This document shows positions 22,013-32,305 of a DNA stretch of 46,684 nucleotides, piece after piece. The stretch is from Mesaphorura yosii (lineage: Eukaryota > Arthropoda > Collembola > Poduromorpha > Tullbergiidae): positions 1-46,684 of the forward strand of contig WIXG01000497.1 of NCBI GenBank assembly GCA_009869945.1, in the 5' to 3' direction. The translations under genes and the position numbers were made by a program. Position 1 is the stretch's first letter. Each line of letters begins with the position of its first letter. The notes beneath the pieces were generated by a model. The model saw only the letters and a program-made list of their open reading frames with translations, was not told where the DNA came from and made no database searches.

Positions 22013-22019
22013 TTTTATA
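22013..22019 (-). promoter_or_regulatory. TATA box of the chemoreceptor gene
   Basis: TATAAAA on the minus strand, 48 nt upstream of the ATG at 21965. Confidence 0.45.
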
Positions 22020-23785
22020 GCTTTTAGGAAAGCTGGAGGCATAAGACCATTTGCGAAACATCAAAACTACATTAAAGGCAAATTCATTCTTTTTGTAGAA
22101 ACTAAAAGCCCATTAGAAACTAAAACGGAGCTCGAACGAGCCTCATGGACTTTAAAGTGCCAGAGTACCCGAGACAAGTCATTTTACTGTTACGCAATCG
22201 GATCCATACAGTAATCGTAAAGCAACGTCGTCATCGAGTGTATGACGTGCAGTGACTCAAATCGATTAACAGTGCCAGTGCAACACCACGAAGCATTTTG
22301 ATTTTAAGGAAACACTTTGGCCAGCCGACCAATTTCTCGCCCTTGTCTTTGTGATTGCGTTCAGCATTTGTCTCTGTAACGTCCACAAATTGTCGGTTTC
22401 CGAATAGTTTACAATAATTTTTATGTCGATCATCAATGGTGGACAGTACGTCATTCGTATATCCTCTCTTCAAGGAATTTATGTTGCGAATCCGACACGG
22501 CACGTACTGAACCATGAATCAGAATAATTTTTTTTGTCGTCTCTGTAAGAAGGCAATCCGCACACAATCCGCGGACTCGTAATATCCGATCGCAAATGAG
22601 AGAGGAAGCAGCACCGAACAGATGCTGGACTCGACATGAAGGCTCTGGCACTGTATTATGGCAAATGTACACATAATTTATGAGTATTCAATAAATCCGA
22701 GAAGGTAGTAAAAAAAAAAGCGATCGCCTGAGGCATACTCGCGCCCTATGCCACCTCCAATGGGGGGGAGGTGTGTGTTTTGTTCGTCAATATATGCTAT
22801 ACTGAATATACTGAATGCGCCAATAATTTTGTCGTCTTACATTTTCGAGTAAACGGAAACGCTGAAATACTCGTAAAAATAATTAAGTGAATGTATTTAC
22901 CGTAAAATCTTGAGACAATTGGCATAAAGTCTTCTTCCCTATTTCAATGTAAATGCTGGCACCCTTACACTGAAAACCCAAGACTCACAAGAGAACCTAC
23001 TACACTTTCTACAGTATCTTTCTACACTACACAAAAATGATAAATGGCTCCCACCTACACATCATGCTACACTTGGATGAGAATATTGATCAGTATAAGC
23101 CTGGTGATCTTCAAGAAAATCTCCCCGACATGGATCGGATTTTGCATTGAGTTCACATCATTCAGGTCAAGGTCAAAGGGCATTGGGCAACGTATCATTT
23201 ATTGAAATGATTGCATGAGTCCATGAGTCCATGAGTCAAACCTAACTGGCGCCTGGCGTGTAATACCGTTGTTTCGAAGAACGACTGATCACTAATTAGA
23301 ATTATCAGCACATCACAAATATTGCACGTGCTTTAAAGGATGGCCATCCCCCGAAATGTTCGTCGAAATGAGTGCAATGAGTTAGCGGTTCTGCTGATGT
23401 CAATGAAAATGCATTCCTGAAATGTAAGGCAAAATGACAATTTATTTTAATTTTTGGCAAACAAGGGGCTGGTCGATTTGTAATCAGGTAATGATAGCAT
23501 TTGAATTGATTTCGACTTATCGACTGTGCTGTGACTCAGTGTCTGAGTGCAACATCTTGAAGAAAAATCAATACGACGAAATTTCTTTACTTACACAGCA
23601 ATATTCGTCATTCACTCGTTTGACTCGAGCCTGGTTCAATTTAAAGGCAAGACTGTCAAAACCTAAATATTTAATTTCAGGCACTCGAGTCACAAGGCTG
23701 CTTTCATCTGCAATTCAGCCAGAATTTCACGACACAACAGACAGCATTTATTTAGTGAGTGGACAACGAACAAATAAATCATAGC
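22020..23785. other. Long spacer with no firm gene
   Basis: The ORFs here are below 120 codons and carry no recognised domain. A plus-strand AATAAA at 22690-22695 followed by an A10 run at 22710-22719 looks like the end of a reverse-transcribed copy. Around 23217-23240 the unit GAGTCCAT is repeated in tandem. Confidence 0.45.
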
Positions 23786-24062
23786 ATGGGCTCCTGTTAC
23801 TCATCTGGTGCATTGCCTTGGTTCCGACGATGGCGACGGCGTGGGCATAAGAAAAAGCAAATCGCGTAAGAGCGGCGGCAACGGGTGGTTCAGTGATTTT
23901 ATCAGCGGCGGAAGCGGTGATTGCAGAGAACTTGGCGGCGGTGGCGATCACGGAGGAGGTGATTGTGGTGGAGGAGATTGGGGAGGAGGTGACTGTGGTG
24001 GAGGCGATTGGGGAGGAGTTGATTGTGGTGGTGGCGATTGCGGAGGAGGTGATTGTGGATGA
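23786..24062 (+). CDS. Small Gly/Asp/Cys-repeat protein (71 aa if spliced)
   Basis: The preferred model has exons 23786..23865 and 23927..24062 with a 61-bp GT-AG intron. It starts MGSCYSSGALPWF, continues with a very basic stretch (RRWRRRGHKKK) and then about ten copies of GGGDC / GGGDW, ending at the TGA at 24060. An unspliced alternative of 84 residues from an in-frame ATG at 23808 reaches the same repeats. The MGSC start could allow N-terminal myristoylation or palmitoylation (inference). The alternating DC and DW units might bind metal or form beta-like strands. I do not recognise the family. The repeat could also be a simple-sequence artefact of GA-rich DNA. Confidence 0.4.
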
Positions 24063-25640
24063 GATGATTGTATTGGTGGCGGCTGTGATTGACCGATTGA
24101 CACCTTTTCGTTACTAAGTCGTAGCACTTTAAAGAATTTAACCGTCTTTCCAGTCTAGTTTAAACTGGCCATAACCAGCCACACGCAATTCGCAATTACC
24201 AATTAGCATGCCCGATTAACGTTGTTTTTCACGAGTTTGAATAATGGATCAGGTTCCTGGTTTAGTTGGCCAAGGTGTCAAATTTCATGACTCATACCCT
24301 GAGATAACGTTTGCTGAGACTGAGACAGAGTTTGCTAATGCATTTGAGCATCTCTGCCTGCAATCTGCACGTGGCAGCCTAAATCACGGTTAATCAGCAG
24401 AAAATTAGTGCCAGTCCCCAGAAGCTGTCTGTTATGTAATTCGCCAGGCCGTCACGCCGTCACGCGTACTGTCACATGTATTTTGTCATCGTCGCATCAT
24501 TAAACGAGCATTAATAATTAATTTGCTGATTACTCACTGGAAACGCTGCAATTTATCACTTAATTGGCCTTGTCGTCATGCATCATGTTCCATTGCCAAT
24601 TGCCATTTGCGGTTGCAATCTTTTGCACTGCGCAAAACCCCAAATTACTGCACTGCACTGCATTGCATTTGAGGAAATTTTATGCACGCGACGCAGTTTC
24701 CAGGATGGCGTGGCCGTGACTGGAAAAATTCGGGGCAGGCAACGAGGACGAGCTTTCGCATTCGCTTTGCCTTACCTTCACATTTCGTCAACGTCAACAA
24801 CATTTGAATATTCAAGTGCGGTGTATAAAAAGGCGATGGATCTTCAAACAGAAAGCAAAACAAGTGCAAAATTACCACAGTCAAAGGCGAAAGCCTAAAT
24901 TAGCATTCATTACAGTCGTTACTCATTCGCAACTCGCAATTTGCATCTCTTCTCCAGTCAGAGTAGGCAAAGATCATCTTCTGAAGCCGTGCTGTACGTG
25001 ATTTGTCCTCCAGCGATCTGCTGCATTGTTTTTCTGGACAAATAACAAGTGCAGCGACTCTCTCCCGCAGTTCTTTGTATTCCAGGCTGTTTTTTTTATT
25101 GATTCGCGATTCGCACCACTCCAGGACTCCAGCAGGTATAATAAAATACTCCCACAGCGTGCAGAGCAACGGCGAAGCACAACAGCAAAAATCAGCAGTC
25201 AGCAGGGTCAATTACTTATCCAGCACGGCCTCGCTGCTTCTCTGCTCTTGTGTAAACAAACACGCAGAGGAAGATAACAAGAGCCGTGTTTGTGTATACC
25301 TTACTGATTACGAGTGCTTTACTGTTCTGTTCTGTTCTGATTCATTAGTCACTCACTGTTCACTGGACAGCTCAATAACAATAACCACTCACCCGTTCAT
25401 CTGTCCAGCGAATTCGAATTGCGAATTCAGTATTCAGCCTCGCATTCTTTCGCCACTCGCCTTTTCCTGGCATTGTCCACTGTCGATTGTCCGTGCGAGG
25501 TCAGCCAACCGATACACACCAGAGCAGAGACGACAGACAAGTTGTCAGCAGTTGTCGTTGTCACTGTAAGTGTATTGAAGGTTTGAAGGACGTCGGGTTC
25601 CAATTCATTGTCAATTGAGTCTCTTACAGCAAGCACGAGC
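24063..25640. other. Upstream region of beta-glucuronidase, no firm gene
   Basis: There is no convincing coding sequence. A TATAAAA at 24824-24830 could start a long-leader transcript. The 188-codon open frame at 25003-25569 lacks an internal ATG and has no protein-like features. Short direct repeats such as CTGCACTGCACTGCATTGCA occur near 24650. Confidence 0.4.
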
Positions 25641-25641
25641 G

Positions 25642-25649
25642 TATAAATA
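25642..25649 (+). promoter_or_regulatory. Probable TATA box of the beta-glucuronidase gene
   Basis: TATAAATA about 230 nt upstream of the start codon, giving a predicted cap site near 25670. The leader then contains CGTCACGTCACGTCACGT at 25745-25762. Confidence 0.4.
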
Positions 25650-25873
25650 ATTCGCCAATTTATCGATTCCAGAGTGCCAGTGCAGCAGAGAGCAGCAAAT
25701 AACAGGTGCAGGTGTCCAGAGAGCCAGTTTTTGTGACCACACACCGTCACGTCACGTCACGTAACACGTTACGCAAGCCCGAAGCGCGTTGACACTTTTT
25801 CCCAACATTCAGCGTCCAGGTAACGAGTCAACTGATTGGGCCTTAATTGGAGTCTGGAGTTGTGCGGTCCAGT

Positions 25874-28526
25874 ATGTCGCCCAGCAGTCTGGCCGCAGCC
25901 GCCACAGCTCGCAGCAAGATGCTCAACTTGACGTTCCTCGTCGCTCTCGCTTTCTGCACATCAGCCGCTGGCGCCGGTCTGCTCTATCCTCGCGACTCGG
26001 AGTCACGTGAAGTCCGAAGTCTGGACGGCATTTGGAACTTTCGTCTCGCACCTCGGCACGATGCTATGCTGGGTTTCGCCGCACAGTGGTACTCGGCCCC
26101 TCTAGAGTCGACCGGTCCTGTCGAACTGATGCCCGTCCCGAGCAGCTACAACGACATCACGCAGAGCAGAGAAATTCGTGACCACGTCGGCTGGGTTTGG
26201 TACGATCGCACTTTTTTCATACCCAAATCGTGGGTCAGCACTCAACAGCGGATCTTTCTGCGCTTTGGCGGTGTGAATTATCACGCGGTGGTGGTAAGAC
26301 AATTAACTAAGCAATTATTGCAATACTGAATAGAATATTTGTCGTATTTGTCTGATTTGCACGCTTTTTCTTGTGTTTGCAGTGGATTAACGGCCTCCGA
26401 GTCCTCTCCCATGCTGGCCCGCATCTGCCATTCCAAACGGAGCTCAATGCGACTGATCTCTTCTTGAATCAGCCCAATCGTATCACGGTGGCTGTGAACA
26501 ATACGCTCAGCTCGACGACTGTCCCACAAGGCCGCGTGGTGCACCAGACTGCCGAGCGGTACCCGAAAGGCTACTTCACGCTCGAGTACAACTTTGACTT
26601 TTTCAACTACGCCGGGATCCATCGGAGCGTTCTACTGTACACAACGCCGCGGGTGTACATTGAAGACGTGACGGTGCAGACGGACGTGACTGGCGATGGG
26701 ACAACCGGTGAGCCAATTTCGCAATTTTTCTGAGCATTTTTCTGTAATTTTGTCTAATTCGCCTTCTGCCTTCTGTTTTCTGCAGGAACACTAAACTACT
26801 CAATTAACATTGACAGCGAAGGGCTTTCGAATGCAATCAACTCCAATCTCGCCATTCGTAAACGCAAGACTTTGTCGACCGGGCTGCTGGTCGTCACGCT
26901 CGAAGACAAGCACGGCACAGTCGTCGCCAGCTCCTCTTCTGCCTCCGGCACGCTCACGGTCCCCAACGCCAAGCTGTGGTGGCCGCTGACGATGGTCCCG
27001 AACGACGCGGACGCAGGTTACCTGTACACACTCGTCGTGAGTCTGTTGGAGCCGGGCAGTGACGTGTACAGGCTCAAAGTCGGGTTCCGCTCCGTCCGCT
27101 GGACCAATTCGACCTTCACAATCAACGGGAAGCCCTTCTACTTCCGGGGATTCGGCCGGCACGAAGACTGGTCGATCCGTGGCAAGGGGATCGACAACGC
27201 CAACATTGTGAAGGACCACAATCTAGTCAAGTGGACGGGCGCGAACTCCTACCGCACCTCGCACTACCCCTACGCAGAAGAGATTATGGACTTGACTGAC
27301 GAGCTGGGAATCGTCGTCATTGATGAAGTGCCCGCCGTCGCTCTGGACGGGTTTGGAGCCGAGTTGCTGGAGAACCACAAGCAGGCGGTGCGGGAGCTTG
27401 TGCAGAGGGACAAAAATCGGCCGAGTGTCGTCATGTGGTCGGTCGGAAACGAGCCGCAGAGTCAGAAGAAGGAGGCTGACCCGTATTTCGCGTAAGTTCG
27501 TGCCCGCGCCACGGCGTGGCTGCCCGCGTTTTGTTTAGTACGATCCTCTTAATTTTTGGATTTTCGTATACAAAAGTGAGGTCGTCAGGCTGACGCGGAG
27601 TCTCGACGCGACCCGACCAGTGACTCTGGTCTCCAATCAAGGATGGAGCAATGATCTCGTTGTACGTTAATCCTGCCTTTTTCTTTTTCTCTTTTTCATG
27701 GCTTCCCGCCTCGCTTTGGCTTCCTTTGCTGCTTCAGTGAAGTGACTCGGCTTACCCGCCAGCTTGACCCCACGCGCCCAGTGACCTTGGTAGTTGCTCA
27801 GAGCTACGCTTCGGACGTGACTGTAAATTGCCATTTACTTTGTGAAATACACAGCGTCGCAATATTTTCAAATTATTAATTCCCCACCGTCGCCGCGGCG
27901 TTTTTTTGCATTGCAGGCAAAACACCTGGATATAATCTGCATAAATCGCTACTACAGCTGGTATTCCGATCCCGGGCACACCGAACTCATCGAGAAATCG
28001 ACGGTCCTCGACGCGCTGAACTGGATTCGCAAATTCCAGCGCCCGCTCCTTATCGCCGAGTACGGGGCGGACACAATCAGCGGGCTGCATATGGACCCAG
28101 CGTTCGTATTCACCGAAGAGTACCAGCTGCAGCTGATGCGCGAGAATTTCAAGGCTTTTGACTACCTGCGGCAGAATACGAGCGCATTCATCGGAGAGGT
28201 GACTGAAAACGCAATTTTGGTCTTCCGCACGTGAAAATCATTGATAAATGCCTAAAACGTGTATTTTGCATGCGAATTTGCAGATGATTTGGAATTTCGC
28301 GGATTTCATGACGGCGCAGGGTATCACGCGTGTGACGGGGAATCGGAAGGGGATTTTCACGAGGGAGAGGCAGCCGAAGGCGAGCGCCCACCTGCTTCGG
28401 GGGAGGTATTACGGGCTTGCGAAGGAGATGGACGGGTATCCACTGCCAGGAGGCCTGCACACGGAGGGACCTCTTTACTACGGTCACGCCGACGGTAGTG
28501 GTGCAAGTGTTAAAAGTGTTAATTAA
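25874..28526 (+). CDS. GUSB: Beta-glucuronidase (GH2), 686 aa, with one duplicated alternative exon
   Basis: Exons: 25874..26293, 26383..26707, 26786..27491, 27577..27661 (or 27738..27822 instead), 27917..28198 and 28284..28526. The signal peptide ([20 protein letters not shown]) starts at the in-frame ATG at 25919; the ATG at 25874 adds 15 residues. The GH2 sugar-binding domain starts [20 protein letters not shown], an immunoglobulin-like domain follows, and the TIM barrel opens with [18 protein letters not shown]. The acid/base is Glu471 in WSVGNEP and the nucleophile Glu560 in [10 protein letters not shown]; their spacing of 89 equals that in human GUSB (Glu451, Glu540). The enzyme hydrolyses beta-D-glucuronides, usually in lysosomes or outside the cell. 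Two 85-nt exons encode alternative versions of the segment between the two catalytic residues. The gene is intact. Confidence 0.9.
27738..27822 (+). CDS. Alternative (mutually exclusive) exon of beta-glucuronidase
   Basis: This 85-nt exon has the same length, entry phase (T|GAx) and exit phase as the exon at 27577-27661. It encodes [20 protein letters not shown] then QSYASDVT, parallel to [20 protein letters not shown] then QGWSNDLV. It is flanked by a pyrimidine-rich acceptor (gctgcttcag) and a GTAAAT donor. Because 85 is not a multiple of three, including both exons would break the frame, so only one can be used per mRNA. Confidence 0.82.
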
Positions 28527-31025
28527 CAATTAGTGACTCTGTATTTTATTTTGATAGACTGTGTGCGCTTTTTGTATGTCGTCTGTAGAGTGACTGGCCT
28601 GGAATGAAATACAATAGAATTAAATTCCTTGGCCTTCAATGTGAATGTCTTTTTGAGAGTCATCGTCCACGTCTTCGTCTTGAATTGAATTCAGTCCGGC
28701 CAACATCAGCAGAATCCGCGTGGCTTCTTTTCTCTTGCATTTTTCATTGTTGCTGCTGTCGCTGGAATTTTTTGTACCCGCGCACGCAATTTCACGCTTT
28801 GACATGCAAAAAGTGTAGGCATTCAATCGCCACAGCTTTGTTCAAGGTCACCAGCCGCAGTCGCAGCCGCAAGCTTTTTTGATTGAATGGCGATGGCGAG
28901 CCCGATCGGCAAATTTCGTTCATTTCATTTCGTATATTCGCTGGGAATTCACAATCGCTGGAGGGAATTCTTCATACTGGCTGAAGTTTCAGTACATTTT
29001 TGGCCTTTGTGGGCTGCGAATTGCGAAAATACACGAAATTAAAGTCAATGCAGTTTGTGGCATGCGCCTTGGCCTACCAAGCTTGCAAAAATTTGCATAA
29101 TCCTGAAATTATTTGACAGAGACCACAAAATCGCAATAATTCATGACCATCATTGCTCAATGGACTTAAATACTACTACGAATTTCATTGTTTAAATGGT
29201 TTTAAAGGCCTTAAGTCTAGATTTCAGACGGGCTGGCTGACTGTGACTGTCAAGCGAGAAGCGAATTAAGCACGCAATTAATTGTAGCATTTCGCAATTT
29301 GTACTGCACTTCATTCACTTTTTGGGCGTGAGCACTGCGAACACAACGTACGTGGCCATAAACAATGAGAATGAACGAGCAACCAGCAAAGTAACATGTA
29401 AACAAGTAATCGAGAGAAATATCAAGCTCAAGGAAGCGAAGCGCGACGTTAAATTGCATTTACTATTTGCATCTTGAGTAAAGAAATGCAGGTATGACAA
29501 AGAATTGGCGAATTTGTAAATTGCACGCAGACTGGGCATTCAGGTTTCAGGAATCAGGCATCAGCAACAAAACCGGTTCAGCATCCTGCAAAATTTGTAA
29601 ATTTGCACAGTCCTTATCTGAAACGACTCTTGTCGAATAGCCAGTGAATGTGCGTACGCACATTAAATTAATTTCCTACTTCAGCCACGCACTTACGCAC
29701 TTTTGAGCCTTTGGGCTCTCTGCAGCCTGCCATCACTTCCCCTTTCGCCCACCCAGCGAATGGCCAAAGCCTTACAAAGCAGGTGCAGGTGCAAGCAATA
29801 AAAAACAAGAAATGGTAATAAAATGATTGTATCTTAATTTGTAGTACACATTTGTTATGATTTTGTGTCTTGTTTTTCTTTTCTTATAAATTCCCTTCTC
29901 TCACGTCGCGATCGCGTTGGAGAGCAGCGACAGCGCATCCGACAGACTGACAGACTGTCCGGCTCGCTGGCTTTGTGGCTGACGTGCACTTCCTTCCTCA
30001 AAGTAGCGTTCCTTTAATACAGAATGCAGAAGATTTAAGAAAAGAATCGAGCAAGAAAAGAGTCTGCCTATTTTTATCCTTTAGCTGTGCCCAAGCTCAG
30101 ATCAGCGAAGGGCTCGGTGCCTTGAAGCCTTGAAAACCTTGAATGGGCGACCTTGCTTGATTGTCTCGCACCTCGTCTCGCTGTTGACCCAACCAAATGC
30201 AGGAACCAGTAACCCTTGCTTTGCTTTATGGGTCCTCAACCCAAATAATATACAAGTCTATTCGAGATCATAACAGCAATGACAGCAAAGGACCTCTTCT
30301 TCAATGTCAGAAAGACAGAGTTCGTCGCAGTGGATCTGCACTGCATCTGCGTCTGCATTTTGAGGGATACACGACCGAAGTCGAAGGCCAGCAAGAATTA
30401 AGAATTACCACACAATGTAATGCGACAGCAGCAGCAGGCAACTTGAAGTCTTACATATTTACGCTATTTAGCTACGTTTACGTATTTGGCTTATTTTCAT
30501 GCACTTAGATGATGACTGAATTATGTAAATGTGCCTGTACTTTGCATTTAGCTATAATTACTCTTTACAGTACTGCGAGGTGAAGTGTTGAATTAAGAAT
30601 TACGTATACAATGTGAGGTAATTCTGTTGTATCACTTCGGTGTCTTGTGTGTTTGACTACGTTTTTTTTGCTGGTTTGCTTCAAAGAAACAATTTCTGTA
30701 CATGATTCAAGCACCAAACCAGCAGAAACTGACCACTAAACAAAAAAGGCAAGACACAGATTCGAGTACATTGTTAATTGTTACTTTTTGTGACTTTCTG
30801 CGTCTCGTCTCCGTGTTCGTGTTCTTGTCTCAAATTTCCTTATTCCTTCATTCGCTGCCTGTCTGTCAGTCGCTCTTTGGATTCCGCCTCGATCGCGTGT
30901 TTTGTGCTCCTGCCGCGTTAGTTCTTCCCAGTCCGTGCCAAAACTCCTCCACTCCAGCGAGCTAGTTTGTGGTGCAACGCGTAGCCACCACTCCAGCAGT
31001 GCATTTCGGGCAGCCACGTTCAGCA
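28527..31025. other. Long intergenic region
   Basis: Mostly AT-rich sequence with GC-richer patches. No ORF above about 105 codons shows protein-like features, and there is no tRNA-like or inverted-repeat structure that I can see. The last part (about 30890-31025) is probably the leader of the micropeptide/CRAL-TRIO transcript. Confidence 0.4.
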
Positions 31026-31118
31026 ATGGAGCTCTTCACGGTCATATTCCTCTTCTACCTCACTTGCTACATCCTCTACGGGATCCTCCTCATTGATTTG
31101 TCACCGTACGGCTTCTAA
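31026..31118 (+). CDS. 30-residue hydrophobic micropeptide upstream of the CRAL-TRIO ORF
   Basis: An ATG in good context (G at -3, G at +4) opens a 30-codon frame starting MELFTVIFLFYLTCYILYG and ending SPYGF-stop. Residues 4-24 are almost entirely hydrophobic or aromatic, enough for one membrane helix, with a Glu at the N-terminus and Asp-Leu-Ser-Pro at the end. It stops 38 nt before the next ATG, so both ORFs may share one mRNA. It is too short for homology by eye. It could be a real single-pass peptide or a translation-regulating upstream ORF. Confidence 0.45.
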   Translation: MELFTVIFLFYLTCYILYGILLIDLSPYGF

Positions 31119-31156
31119 ATCAAGGGCTGGGCGCCGAAGATCCCGCCACGCCAACC

Positions 31157-32041
31157 ATGGGCGACACTCCTTCGCCCGGCGACCCGTCTGAGCCGCTCCC
31201 TTCCTGGCGTGAAGGCTACAGCCCGCAGGAGCTGGAGCTCCTGCCGATCCTCCGCTCCGAAGTAGCCTCAATGCGGGGACTCGACCACCAGGGTGCAGAC
31301 AGCAACCAGGGCGCCGAGCAGCGGCAGCAGCAGCATCAGCTCCTTCCCGATCACTTCCTCATCCGCTGGCTCCGTGCCCGCTCGCACTCGGTGCCCCGGG
31401 CGCTCCAAATGCTGCGCGCCTACTACGATTGGCGGGACGAGCACGATTTCCCCGCCTGCATCGACCCGGAGCACTACACCACGCCGGCGGTCGTGGAATC
31501 CGACCTGACCGTCCGTTTCCTCGGCGAAGACGACCTGCACCGCCCCGTCATCTGGGCGCCGGTGGGTCGGTGGCACGTGCGGCTCTTGCTTGAGCAGGGC
31601 CTGAAGGAGCAGCTCGTTCTCTTCGTGTACAGTCTCTTTCAGCGGGTGCTCGACCGGATCGAGCAGGCGCGGACCGACCACGGCGTGGTGCAGGTTGTCG
31701 CGATTCTCGACATGGCTGAGCTGAGCTGGGCCAAACTGAGCCTCGACACGCTCCAGTCGACGACCCGCTTCTTCCGGGAATTTGAAGCGTACTTCCCCGA
31801 GATTGTGTGCACAGTCTTCGTGCTCAATGCGCCGATGGTCTTCACGTGGGTGTACAACTTTGTGCGCCCGTTCATGTCCGCTGCGACGGTGCAGAAAGTG
31901 CGAGTGTTTGGCTGGGGGGAGGCGAGCTGGGGCCCTACGCTGAGAGACGCGTTTCCGGCTGGTGTGCTCCCGAAGGAGTACGGCGGTCAGGGAGCGGCTG
32001 TGCTTGCGGCCGATGGCAATGGCAATGGCGTACTTACTTAA
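31157..32041 (+). CDS. CRAL-TRIO (Sec14-like) lipid-binding protein, 294 aa, intronless
   Basis: One uninterrupted frame with a strong start context (CCAACCATGG). A CRAL_TRIO_N helical region lies at about residues 25-100 (LPDHFLIRWLRARSHSVPRA, then ALQMLRAYYDWRDE), followed by the lipid-binding lobe at about 110-275 (PVIWAPVGRW, VVQVVAILDMAELSW, FEAYFPEIVCTVFVLNAP, FVRPFMSAATVQKVRVFG, GVLPKEYGG). Members carry phosphoinositides, tocopherol or retinoids between membranes. There is no signal peptide, so it is probably cytosolic. AATAAA follows at 32117-32122. The ORF is GC-rich and lacks introns, unlike most genes in the window. It is convergent with the Tudor gene 264 bp away. Confidence 0.85.
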   Translation: MGDTPSPGDPSEPLPSWREGYSPQELELLPILRSEVASMRGLDHQGADSNQGAEQRQQQHQLLPDHFLIRWLRARSHSVPRALQMLRAYYDWRDEHDFPACIDPEHYTTPAVVESDLTVRFLGEDDLHRPVIWAPVGRWHVRLLLEQGLKEQLVLFVYSLFQRVLDRIEQARTDHGVVQVVAILDMAELSWAKLSLDTLQSTTRFFREFEAYFPEIVCTVFVLNAPMVFTWVYNFVRPFMSAATVQKVRVFGWGEASWGPTLRDAFPAGVLPKEYGGQGAAVLAADGNGNGVLT

Positions 32042-32305
32042 TTATCGTTGGTGATTAGAGTACAATGCAACTTTTCTTCCGTTTTCTTGTTCTTTGACTT
32101 AATTTTCCTGATTGTGAATAAATTTCTGGAGTAGAATTAAAATTAATTGCAACTCAGATTGTGGATCTTCGGTTTCGATTTTTATTTAAATATTTGCTTA
32201 TCTTCAAAAATACTTAAAATACATAAAATTGGATTCAGAAGCATGAAATATTTGTAAAATACGAATAAATTTCTTCTCGGCTGGGCGTTTCAAGACTGGA
32301 GGAAA

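Noticed and set aside
23930..24062. GGAGGAGGTGATTGTGGT-type repeats considered as a CRISPR or satellite array
   Set aside because: There are no conserved spacers, the period matches codon triplets, and the host is a eukaryote. It is treated as a coding repeat.
25003..25569. A 188-codon open frame in the beta-glucuronidase upstream region
   Set aside because: It has no internal ATG, is Ser/Cys/Leu-rich without any domain pattern, and lies in a likely promoter/leader region. Open by chance.
31268..31681. 137-codon minus-strand ORF within the CRAL-TRIO gene
   Set aside because: A shadow frame produced by GC-rich codons; the plus-strand frame carries a complete recognised domain.
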